Shown piece by piece: positions 10,201-17,497 of a stretch of 31,650 nucleotides of DNA; positions within the stretch are counted from its first letter, which is position 1, and the number at the start of each line of letters is the position of its first letter. The stretch is from a virus. The DNA lies in the IMG/VR virus record IMGVR_UViG_3300009001_000049, positions 1-31,650 of that record. One strand, written 5' to 3'. Position numbers and translations under genes: made by a program. Below the pieces are notes generated by a model. The model was given only the letters and a program-made list of their open reading frames with translations. It was not told the DNA's origin and ran no database searches.

Positions 10201-10454
10201 CAGGTCCTACAGGTCCACCTAGTAACATTGCAGGCCCTCCAGGTCCTACAGGTCCACCTAGTAACGTAGCGGGTCCAACAGGTCCTCAAGGTCCTACAGG
10301 CCCATCAGGTGCTACTTTTGGAACAAATGCTACCCCACCTGCCCCTATGTTTGGTCAAACACCAGATGATGGTGCTCTTGGATTAATTCCTTATGGATTC
10401 TTAGACACAACTATTGGAGGTACTACATATTATTTACCTGCATGGGTAGTATAA
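7263..10454 (+). CDS. Collagen-like fibre protein with seven interspersed beta modules
   Basis: The product is 1063 residues. Residues 1-88 form a non-repetitive N-terminal domain ([17 protein letters not shown], then a [10 protein letters not shown] motif), probably for virion attachment or folding. From about residue 89 there are collagen-like triplets, chiefly [12 protein letters not shown] and GPT, with Pro in the X position and Gln/Leu/Thr in Y. Four-residue interruptions of the form SN(I/Q/V)(A/V/T) follow GPP or GPS. Seven copies of a ~41-residue module start at residues 170, 279, 388, 494, 616, 742 and 872: AATI-x-(V/I)G(T/A)V-(V/I)P, then SGTPP-x-(V/I)-x-N and AA(I/V)FDF-x-LE-(A/T)G. 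They resemble the beta modules between collagen tracts in other phage and Bacillus fibre proteins. The last ~50 residues are non-collagenous and aromatic-rich ([20 protein letters not shown]). Probably a trimeric fibre, placed between the giant fibre gene and the modification cassette. Confidence 0.9.
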   Translation: MAKNVRITPGSGSLEFISGSDIYTLQIENGVLVTRDGSTSGSIISEINSSGNLEVSGSLTLPSVTAGSQTTVLTVNTSTGLVEYNTVAGPTGPTGPQGPQGRQGPLGPQGRQGPQGPQGNQGPLGPQGRQGPQGPQGRQGPLGPQGNQGPLGPVGPPSNIVGPTGPQGPAATIAVGTVVPVGSGTPPTVTNVGTPTAAIFDFELEAGTPGATGPTGPLGPQGRQGPQGPQGNQGPLGPQGNQGPQGPQGPLGPQGNQGPLGPVGPPSNIVGPTGPQGPAATITVGTVVPVGSGTPPTVTNVGTPTAAVFDFELEAGTPGATGPTGPLGPQGRQGPQGPQGNQGPLGPQGNQGPLGPQGPLGPQGRQGPLGPVGPPSNIVGPTGPQGPAATITVGTVVPIPSGTPPTITNVGSPTAAIFDFELEAGTPGATGPTGPLGPQGRQGPQGPQGPLGPQGNQGPQGPQGPLGPQGRQGPLGPVGPPSNIVGPTGPQGPAATIAIGTVIPVASGTPPTVTNTGSPTAAIFDFKLEAGTPGATGPTGPTGPLGPQGRQGPQGPQGPLGPQGNQGPLGPQGPLGPQGRQGPLGPVGPPSNIAGPPGPTGPPSNIVGPTGPQGPAATITVGTVVPIPSGTPPTITNVGSPTAAIFDFELEAGTPGATGPTGPTGPLGPQGRQGPQGPTGPPSNQTGPLGPQGRQGPQGPQGPLGPQGNQGPQGPVGPPSNIAGPTGPVGPPSNIAGPQGPAATITIGTVVPIPSGTPPNVTNVGSPTAAIFDFELEAGTPGATGPTGPTGPLGPQGRQGPQGPTGPPSNQAGPTGPQGNQGPQGPTGPSSNIAGPPGPTGPPSNVAGPTGPQGPQGPTGPPSNIAGPQGPAATITVGAVVPVASGTPPNVINVGSPTAAIFDFELETGAPGGTGPTGPTGPLGPQGRQGPQGPTGPSSNIAGPPGPTGPPSNQAGPTGPQGNQGPQGPTGPSSNIAGPPGPTGPPSNIAGPPGPTGPPSNVAGPTGPQGPTGPSGATFGTNATPPAPMFGQTPDDGALGLIPYGFLDTTIGGTTYYLPAWVV
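7527..10311 (+). repeat. Collagen-like GPQ/GPL tract with seven beta-module copies
   Basis: The DNA is a patchwork of near-identical units. Beta-module copies begin at 7770, 8097, 8424, 8742, 9108, 9486 and 9876, with intervals of 327, 327, 318, 366, 378 and 390 bp. Between them lie [16 protein letters not shown]-like runs and, increasingly toward the 3' end, [12 protein letters not shown]-like runs. Modules 3 and 5 encode the same protein segment, but their DNA differs at both edges. Confidence 0.9.
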
Positions 10455-10471
10455 TAAAATAAAGTTTAATA

Positions 10472-11482
10472 ATGGATAAAAGGTTTTGTGTAGCAACATT
10501 AACACATGATGCTCCAAATAGAAAAAAGTTTTTAAAACAAACTATAGAATCGTTTTTAAAACACACAGAATTATCTCCCGTTGATTGGTTTATAGCCGTC
10601 AACGGGAGTAATGATTTATGGGTTGAATTAAGTAATGAATTAAAAATTCTTTATCCTAAAGTTAATTTTACTTTTTTATTTAACAAAAAAAATTTAGGAC
10701 CTGGAGGAGGAATTAATTCAGTTAATAAATTAGTAAAACAATATCAATATGTTTTATTTTTAGAAGGAGATTGGTTATGTCTTCCTGAATCTATATCTAG
10801 TATAGATAAAAATTGGGTTAGTACTTGTTTACAATATCTAGAAAATAATCCAAAAATTGATCAAATTTTATTACGAAGATACCTTCATGATGTAGATGAT
10901 AGACAATATGGATATAATTACTGGTTTTCAAATAAAGGTGATTTTGGTATAAAACAAAATATAACATTAAATAATATTAAATTTATTGACCTTATTAAAA
11001 AAGAATATACTAACAACCCAGTAATTAGACGTAATCAAAAGTTTTATGATGTAGAAATATTTCCTTTAGATGAATACGAAGATGAAATTAAAGGAAAAGA
11101 AAATTGGGGTAAAGCTGAAATATTAGCTGAACGTAAAGGATTTAAATTAGGTTCTACTTATATGTCTTTTGGTAATTTTGTTCATTGTGATGATTGGCCT
11201 TTTGAAACTAATTGGGATAAAGCATTATCTAACATTACAGGATGTGGCGATTGTAAGTATGGTTATTTATTACCTAAAAAATGGTTTTGTGCTTTATGTG
11301 ATAAAAAATATGATATATCAACATTAGAAGAACACAATAAATTATATGAAAAACTTTATGATAATATTTATGAACAAGGATTAGATAAAAATCAAATCTA
11401 TAATATTATAAATAAAAGTACAAATAATCCTACTTTAAAGTTGGATAATATAGAAAGTTATTTTAAATTTTACGAAAAATAG
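10472..11482 (+). CDS. GT-A-like glycosyltransferase with C-terminal Cys4 cluster
   Basis: The product is 336 residues. The N-terminal part looks like a GT-A/GT2-type nucleotide-sugar fold: a first beta strand with CVATLTHDAPNR, a KNLGPGGGIN segment, and an acidic FLEGDW motif (Asp100) at the position expected for the metal-binding DxD-like site. Near the C terminus are Cys258, Cys261, Cys273 and Cys276 (C-x2-C-x11-C-x2-C), a zinc-ribbon-like arrangement that is unusual for this fold. It is the first gene of the modification cassette, starting 17 bases after the collagen-like fibre gene, with an A/T-rich leader and no Shine-Dalgarno sequence. The acceptor and sugar are unknown. The glycosyltransferase assignment rests on fold-like motifs rather than on a recognised family, so it is moderately sure. 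Confidence 0.6.
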   Translation: MDKRFCVATLTHDAPNRKKFLKQTIESFLKHTELSPVDWFIAVNGSNDLWVELSNELKILYPKVNFTFLFNKKNLGPGGGINSVNKLVKQYQYVLFLEGDWLCLPESISSIDKNWVSTCLQYLENNPKIDQILLRRYLHDVDDRQYGYNYWFSNKGDFGIKQNITLNNIKFIDLIKKEYTNNPVIRRNQKFYDVEIFPLDEYEDEIKGKENWGKAEILAERKGFKLGSTYMSFGNFVHCDDWPFETNWDKALSNITGCGDCKYGYLLPKKWFCALCDKKYDISTLEEHNKLYEKLYDNIYEQGLDKNQIYNIINKSTNNPTLKLDNIESYFKFYEK

Positions 11483-11486
11483 TTTT

Positions 11487-13307
11487 ATGAAACTCAATAT
11501 TATAACTAGGTGTACAAAACCTTATTTTTTACCCCAAGTAAAAAAATCAATCAATTTTAATACCCCTAAAATCAATATAAAATGGCACATTATATTTGAC
11601 ACCTCAGTATTAAAAGATATAGATGCTTCTTTATTAAAAAAATTAAATAATAAATATACAACTTTTTATTTTATAGAAGGAAAACCAGGTGATTTATTAT
11701 ATCCTCAATCAATGGAGGTAATTAATCAAATTAATGAAGGATTTATTTATTATTTAGATGATGATAATTTATTACATCCTTATTTTTTAAAATCAATCTC
11801 TACAAATATTACAGAAGATAAAATTTATGTAGTAGATCAATTTGTAAATTTTAAAGATTTTACTAATAAAGAATATAGAATTGCTTCTCCTGAAAATATG
11901 AAATTACGAGGAGTAGATGTAGCTCAATTAATATTTCCAAGAAGTATTTTTGATTCATTTAAATGGAAAGGAGATTATTGTGCTGATGGGTTATTAGTAG
12001 AGGAAATTATGTTTAAAGATCCTAATTATTTTAGGTATATTAATGAAACTTTAAGTTATTATAATTATTTAGTTGAAGACAAAAAACCATTACTTCCTAA
12101 AGTATTATACATAGGCCCTAATACCCCAGAATTTACAACTCGTGATGTAGCATATGGAGTAGAAACTCGATTAGAAACTCAACATTTACTAAATGAAGAT
12201 AATTTAATAGAAAAAATCCAACAATTTAATCCCCATGTTATAGCGGTTCAAACAGAAGATGATACCCAATTTCCAATATTAGAAAACCAATCAAGAGAAA
12301 TTAAAAATAAATGGATTTCATTTGATAAAGTTACTCAAGAAACAGGGGATGACCTTCATTATACTTTAATGACTAATATTTTAAAACGAGATAATTCTTA
12401 TTTAGTTTCATGGTTTACTCCAATACATAATACAGGAGAAGTATTAAAAAGAACTTATGAATCTTTAAAAAATCAAACTTATAAAGATTGGGAATGGGTA
12501 ATAACTAATGATTCTAGTGATGGAGGAAAAACATTAAAAATCGCCGAAGAAATAGCAAAAAATGACCTAAGAGTTAAAGTATTTGACATTAAACCGCGCA
12601 CTAAAGGCGTTGTAGGTGATAGTAAATATAGAGCTGCGTCATTATGTAAAGGTTATATTCTCGCTGAATTAGACCACGATGACTATTTAACTCCTGATGC
12701 TACAGAATTATTAGTTAAAGCATCTCATGCTCATCCCGATGCTGGTTTCTTTTGGACTGATAGTGCTGAAGTAGATGAAAATTGGGAACCTATGTGGTAT
12801 GAAGAACCTTTTTGTTATGATTACGGAACATATAGAACAGAAAAAGCAATAGGTAAAACATTTACTAATGTAGTAAATGGTATAAATATTAATCCTAAAA
12901 CAATTAGACATATTGTAGGTATTCCAAATCATATTAGAGCTTGGAGAAAAGAAGTATACCAATATATTGGAGGACACAATCGAAACCTATCAGTAGCTGA
13001 TGATTATGAATTAATAGTTAGAACATTTTTAGCTACTCGAATGGTAAGAATACCTAAATTATGTTATTTGCAATTTATTGCCTATAAAGGTAATAATGTT
13101 AATACACAACACGGTTCTAGAGCAGAAATTCAACGTTTATCTAACAGTATAGCATATTACTATAATGAAGCTATTAGAGAACGTTTTGAACAGCTTGGAT
13201 ACCATGATTGGGGTTATTATTTTGACCCTAATAAACCATATTTAACTCCTTCAAGATTTGGAGATGAAGAATGTGCAGTAAATTATACGTATAAATTAAA
13301 TAAATAA
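11487..13307 (+). CDS. Tandem two-domain glycosyltransferase (GT-A plus GT2)
   Basis: The product is 606 residues with two nucleotide-sugar transferase domains. The N-terminal ~200 residues resemble a GT-A domain with an acidic YLDDDN motif at Asp91-Asp93. After a linker of about 100 residues (PKVLYIGPNTPEFTTRD onward), a classical GT2 domain runs from about residue 305 to the end. Its first strand and loop read VSWFTPIHNTGE, followed by SLKNQTYKDWEWVITNDSSDG, and a catalytic/metal motif AELDHDD has its acidic residues at 396, 398 and 399. A later ADDYELIVR segment fits the catalytic-base region. Two active-site signatures suggest successive sugar additions by one polypeptide. The gene starts 4 bases after the previous stop and is very probably co-translated. 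Acceptor not determinable from sequence. Confidence 0.8.
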   Translation: MKLNIITRCTKPYFLPQVKKSINFNTPKINIKWHIIFDTSVLKDIDASLLKKLNNKYTTFYFIEGKPGDLLYPQSMEVINQINEGFIYYLDDDNLLHPYFLKSISTNITEDKIYVVDQFVNFKDFTNKEYRIASPENMKLRGVDVAQLIFPRSIFDSFKWKGDYCADGLLVEEIMFKDPNYFRYINETLSYYNYLVEDKKPLLPKVLYIGPNTPEFTTRDVAYGVETRLETQHLLNEDNLIEKIQQFNPHVIAVQTEDDTQFPILENQSREIKNKWISFDKVTQETGDDLHYTLMTNILKRDNSYLVSWFTPIHNTGEVLKRTYESLKNQTYKDWEWVITNDSSDGGKTLKIAEEIAKNDLRVKVFDIKPRTKGVVGDSKYRAASLCKGYILAELDHDDYLTPDATELLVKASHAHPDAGFFWTDSAEVDENWEPMWYEEPFCYDYGTYRTEKAIGKTFTNVVNGININPKTIRHIVGIPNHIRAWRKEVYQYIGGHNRNLSVADDYELIVRTFLATRMVRIPKLCYLQFIAYKGNNVNTQHGSRAEIQRLSNSIAYYYNEAIRERFEQLGYHDWGYYFDPNKPYLTPSRFGDEECAVNYTYKLNK

Positions 13308-13316
13308 AAACAAAAA

Positions 13317-13910
13317 ATGGCTTACAATTTTTACCCTACAGCATGGGTTAATGATTCTCAAAATTGGATGTATTTTGAAGAATTTTTTACTCCCGAAGAC
13401 CTTAAATGGATTGAAGAAAATGTCCAAGAAATAGATCCAAAAGAAGCAACCACATTTTCAGGCAATACAAAAGGAAGAAGTTCCAAAGTTAGATGGATTC
13501 CCCAAAATGAAAAATGGGAATGGTTATATAATAGTTTAATGAACCTGTCAAAAAGTGCTAATGAGTCTTTATGGGGATTTGATCTAAAATCAGCCCCCGA
13601 AGAAATTCAGTATACTGAATATCATAGTGATGAAAATGGTCATTATGGATGGCACCAAGATATTGGCCCAGATATTGCTTCTACTAGAAAAGTATCTATC
13701 ACAGTACAATTATCTTCTCCAGAAGAATATGAAGGAGGTAATCTTCAAATTTCTAGAGGAGGATTAGGAGATAACTCAGGATATGATATGCCTAAAGGTA
13801 AAGGTACAGTAGTAATTTTCCCTTCGTATATGATGCATAGAGTAACCCCTGTTACTTCGGGTATTAGAAAAAGTTTTGTATTGTGGGTTGGTGGTGAACA
13901 TTATAAGTAA
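13317..13910 (+). CDS. 2OG-Fe(II) oxygenase, prolyl 4-hydroxylase-like
   Basis: The product is 197 residues, single-domain length for this superfamily. The double-stranded beta-helix signature is complete. His113 and Asp115 (GWHQDIG) form the HxD iron ligands, His174 (MMHRVTPV) is the distal ligand, and Arg184 (SGIRKS), ten residues on, is placed to bind the 2-oxoglutarate carboxylate. The SITVQLSSPEEYEGGNLQI segment is typical of the P4H/PiuC-like group also found in T4-like cyanophages. Proteins of this family hydroxylate proline or other side chains using 2-oxoglutarate, O2 and Fe(II). It lies within the glycosyltransferase cassette, 9 bases after the previous gene and 3 bases before the next, just downstream of a collagen-like fibre. 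Fibre hydroxylation is a plausible but unproven role; tailoring of a sugar or small molecule is an alternative. Confidence 0.88.
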   Translation: MAYNFYPTAWVNDSQNWMYFEEFFTPEDLKWIEENVQEIDPKEATTFSGNTKGRSSKVRWIPQNEKWEWLYNSLMNLSKSANESLWGFDLKSAPEEIQYTEYHSDENGHYGWHQDIGPDIASTRKVSITVQLSSPEEYEGGNLQISRGGLGDNSGYDMPKGKGTVVIFPSYMMHRVTPVTSGIRKSFVLWVGGEHYK

Positions 13911-13913
13911 AAT

Positions 13914-16550
13914 ATGTTAGAGTTTGGTGATGTTTTAGAAGGAGATCCTAGATTTAAATATTGGTTAACTAAAGAGTTTATTGATCATTCTCAATATGAA
14001 AAATACAACACTGTAAAAAAAGGAGATGTTGTATTAGATATTGGTTCAAGTATTGGTCCCTTTTTATATACAATTCAAAATAGGAACGTATCTAAAGTTA
14101 TTGCTGTTGAACCTTTAACAGTTTATCACCAAACCCTACATAAAAATGCAGGAGATTTACCTTTAACTCTTTATAAAAATGCAATTGGGGATAATGATAA
14201 TAATGATTTAGAATTAGAATGGAGTAGTTATAAAGAAAATGTTAAAACTATTTCATTTGATACTATTATAAAAGAAAATAATCTTACCCATATTGACTTT
14301 TTTAAAATAGATTGTGAAGGAGGAGAGTATAGTATTTTTAATGAAACATATATTGATTGGATAAAAGAAAATATAAGTTATATTTCTGGAGAATTCCATT
14401 TAAATACCCCAGAAATGACTAAATCTTTTATTAAAATGTATGAATTATTAAAAGAAAAGGGTTTTAATTTTACTATAGAAGATGTTATAGGAAATCCTAT
14501 TAGTAGTTTTTTTCAAGAAGATTTAAAGTTTAATGCAACACGTTATGAACAAGTAAATTTGTTTATAGATAATAGACAAGTAAAAAAATTATTATATATT
14601 GCTCCTCATTTATCGACAGGAGGATTACCTCAATACTTAACTAAAAAAATAGAATTACTTAAAGATGAGTATGAAATTTATTTAGTAGAATGGCAAGATG
14701 TAACTGGAGGAAGATTAGTAGTTACAAAAAATAAAATTAAAGCTTTACTTCCTGAGGATAGATTTTATACTTTAGGAGAAAATAAAAATGAAATATTAAA
14801 ATTAATAGATGATATCCAACCTGATATAATTCATATGGAAGAAATTCCTGAATTGGCTCATTTTCCTAGAGATATTACTGAAAAAATATATAAACCAAAT
14901 CGCCCATATAAAATTGTAGAAACATCCCACGATTCTTCATTCAATACAAATAATAAACAATTCTTCCCAGATATGTTTATGTTTGTTTCTCAATGGCAAA
15001 TTGATCAATATAAAGATATTAATATTCCTAAAGTATTAGTTGAATATCCTATTGAGTATATTGATCGCCCTGATCGAGTAGAAGCACTACAAAAATTAGG
15101 ATTAGATCCAAATAAAAAACACGTTTTACATATTGGTCTATTTACTCCACGTAAAAATCAAGCAGAATTCTTTGAATATGCTAAAATGTTACCTGATGTA
15201 GAATTCCATTGTGTTGGTAACCAAGCAGATAATTTTAAATGGTATTGGAAACCATTAATGGAAACCAAACCAGATAATGTAACTTGGTGGAATGAACGAA
15301 CTGATGTAGATAACTTTTATCAATCAATGGATTTGTTCTTATTTACTTCTAAAGGAACTAAAACTGATAAGGAAACTATGCCTTTAGTAATTCGTGAAGC
15401 TATTTCTTACCAAATTCCTTTATTAATCTACAATTTAGAAGTTTACCAAAATTATTTTGATAAATTTGATAAAGTAAATTATTTAGATTTTAATAGTAAA
15501 GAAGAAAATAAAAATATTATTTTAAATGCATTAAATGAAGAAATAAAAATTAATATAGAAAATGAAGCTTATCTTGTAGCTACTTATCCTAATAATTCTA
15601 AAGTTGAAAAAATGACTATTGATTGTCTTAAGTCATTAAAGCAAGATAAAAGAAAGATTATTACTATTTCTCATTGTCCTGTAAGTAAAGAAATTCAAGA
15701 ATTATCTGATTTTGTAATATACGATAAAAATAATGTTACTACAAGACATACATTTAATTGGTATTTTTACCACAATTCAGATAAATTTGATCTTACTTTA
15801 AACGTGTCGAATTCAGGAAATGATTTTTATCATGGTCCGGCATGTCATAATAATATATATAATGCAGCATCATTGGCTAGCAAATTAGGAATTACTAAAT
15901 TATATCATATTAATTATGATTATTCACTAAAAGACAAATCATATATAGATAAAATCTCCTCACTATTAAATACCCATTCAGTTTACTCTTATAAAATTTT
16001 AGAAGGTAATGGAGATGTTCCCCAAATGAAAACAGCATTTGTTGCTTTTAAATCAGATGATTTTGTTAGTAAGTTTCCTTATATAAACAATAAACAAGAA
16101 TGGGATGATCTTCAATTACAAAAAGGTGCTCCTTCAAATGGTTTAGAATCTATTTGGTACCAATATTATAAAAATGATCCAAAAGCTTATTGGGATACTG
16201 AAGAAAATGTTAATAATTTAATTGAAAATGCTTTAGATTTTAAAGATTTTTCCCAAGTAGAATACTTTGCCGTTTTGCCTTATAAGGATAAAATGGTTGT
16301 ATATTTAAGATCTAGTAATAAAGAAGATAGTAGAATATTTAAAGTAAGCCAAGATAATAATCAGTTATTTTCAATAGATGTAACTCAACCTCTAAATTAT
16401 TATATGATTTTAGATAAAAAAGAGTGTGAGCTATTATTAGAAATATATGATATTGAAACTAATGAATTTATAGATAATAAAAAACTTATTTTAGACACAA
16501 ACTATTTAGATAATATATTACCTAACAACGGAACCTTTATTCTCAAATGA
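13914..16550 (+). CDS. FkbM methyltransferase / GT-B glycosyltransferase / third-domain fusion
   Basis: The product is 878 residues in three parts. Residues ~1-215 are an FkbM-type SAM-dependent O-methyltransferase: the SAM loop LDIGSSIGPF has Asp42, and the family motif IDCEGGEYSIF has Asp133. Residues ~224-540 are a GT-B (GT4-like) glycosyltransferase: LLYIAPHLSTGGLPQYL at the N-lobe, VLHIGLFTPRKNQAEFF at the C-lobe start, and MPLVIREAISYQIPLL in the donor-binding region. Residues ~551-878 begin with VATYPNNSKVEKMTIDCL and look like a degenerate GT2-like or related domain that I cannot name. One chain could extend a glycan and methylate it. The last four bases ATGA overlap the start of the next gene, indicating translational coupling. 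Confidence 0.82.
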   Translation: MLEFGDVLEGDPRFKYWLTKEFIDHSQYEKYNTVKKGDVVLDIGSSIGPFLYTIQNRNVSKVIAVEPLTVYHQTLHKNAGDLPLTLYKNAIGDNDNNDLELEWSSYKENVKTISFDTIIKENNLTHIDFFKIDCEGGEYSIFNETYIDWIKENISYISGEFHLNTPEMTKSFIKMYELLKEKGFNFTIEDVIGNPISSFFQEDLKFNATRYEQVNLFIDNRQVKKLLYIAPHLSTGGLPQYLTKKIELLKDEYEIYLVEWQDVTGGRLVVTKNKIKALLPEDRFYTLGENKNEILKLIDDIQPDIIHMEEIPELAHFPRDITEKIYKPNRPYKIVETSHDSSFNTNNKQFFPDMFMFVSQWQIDQYKDINIPKVLVEYPIEYIDRPDRVEALQKLGLDPNKKHVLHIGLFTPRKNQAEFFEYAKMLPDVEFHCVGNQADNFKWYWKPLMETKPDNVTWWNERTDVDNFYQSMDLFLFTSKGTKTDKETMPLVIREAISYQIPLLIYNLEVYQNYFDKFDKVNYLDFNSKEENKNIILNALNEEIKINIENEAYLVATYPNNSKVEKMTIDCLKSLKQDKRKIITISHCPVSKEIQELSDFVIYDKNNVTTRHTFNWYFYHNSDKFDLTLNVSNSGNDFYHGPACHNNIYNAASLASKLGITKLYHINYDYSLKDKSYIDKISSLLNTHSVYSYKILEGNGDVPQMKTAFVAFKSDDFVSKFPYINNKQEWDDLQLQKGAPSNGLESIWYQYYKNDPKAYWDTEENVNNLIENALDFKDFSQVEYFAVLPYKDKMVVYLRSSNKEDSRIFKVSQDNNQLFSIDVTQPLNYYMILDKKECELLLEIYDIETNEFIDNKKLILDTNYLDNILPNNGTFILK

Positions 16551-17497
16551 AAATAACCCAAGTAAACCCAGGCTGTGGAATTCCAATTCCTCCTCCATCA
16601 TGGGGAGCTATAGAAAAAATTGTATGGGAATTTCACACAAATACTTTAAATTTAGGCCATGAATCTAAAATTAAATGGGCAAATGAAGTTCAAAAAGAAG
16701 AACAAGATATAGTAATGGTCCATGTAGCTAATTTAGCAATTGAATTAGCAAATAAAGGAATTCCTTATATATTTCAACATCATGATCATCATGCTTATCA
16801 TTATGGTAAAGATTCATTTGTATATAAACAAAATTTAGAGGCAATGGAACGTTCTATAGTTTCTTTAGTTCCTGCTAAACATTTAGTAGAATATTTTGAT
16901 ACAAATAAAGTAATGTATTTTTCTCATGGAGTAAATACGGACGAATTTTATAATAACCCATTTAAAACATTCAAACCAGAAAATCCAAAATTACTAATGG
17001 TAGCAAACAATGGTTTAGCTGGTGATCCTACATTTGATAGAAAGGGATTTACATATGGTTTAGGATTAGCTATGATGAATGATTTAGAAATCACAATTGC
17101 TGGACCCTCAGCTAATAAACAATTCTTTAATGCTCATTTATGGATGTTAAATTATCCTAAATTAAATTTGGTATTTGATACTCCTAATGATAAATTATTA
17201 GAATTATATCATGATCATGACATATTTATTCATCCTACTATGCTAGAAGCAGGACACCCTAATTTAACTATGGTAGAAGCAGCAGCAGCAGGTTTACCTA
17301 TTATTGCTGATTGGGAAATGGAAACTGATTTTCATGGAGCTTGGAGATCACCTCGTGATGTATTTGAAATGGATCGAGGATTAAAAGATATTTTATCAAA
17401 TTGGGATTCATATAAAACAAAAATTATTAATACTGGTAAAGAATTGTCTTGGAAAAATAGAACAAAAGATTTAATTTTATTATTCGAATCATTATGA
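16547..17497 (+). CDS. GT4-family (GT-B) glycosyltransferase
   Basis: The product is 316 residues, short for GT-B but with both lobes represented. The N terminus KITQVNPGCGIPIPPPSWGAI resembles the donor/acceptor loop of GT4 enzymes (a first strand, then G-x-P and W-G-A-I). The C-lobe contains FIHPTMLEAGHPNLTMVEAA with Glu234 and Glu244, an expanded version of the E-x7-E motif that contacts the nucleotide-sugar donor, followed by AAGLPII. A cytoplasmic retaining glycosyltransferase is likely. It overlaps the preceding and following genes by four bases each (ATGA), so the three are probably translated from one message as a set. Sugar and acceptor cannot be read from sequence. Confidence 0.82.
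   Translation: MKITQVNPGCGIPIPPPSWGAIEKIVWEFHTNTLNLGHESKIKWANEVQKEEQDIVMVHVANLAIELANKGIPYIFQHHDHHAYHYGKDSFVYKQNLEAMERSIVSLVPAKHLVEYFDTNKVMYFSHGVNTDEFYNNPFKTFKPENPKLLMVANNGLAGDPTFDRKGFTYGLGLAMMNDLEITIAGPSANKQFFNAHLWMLNYPKLNLVFDTPNDKLLELYHDHDIFIHPTMLEAGHPNLTMVEAAAAGLPIIADWEMETDFHGAWRSPRDVFEMDRGLKDILSNWDSYKTKIINTGKELSWKNRTKDLILLFESL

Noticed and set aside
7540-10289. Minus-strand frames and an alternative + frame within the collagen-like gene
   Set aside because: They are low-complexity shadows of GGT-CCT-CAA codons with no plausible protein features.
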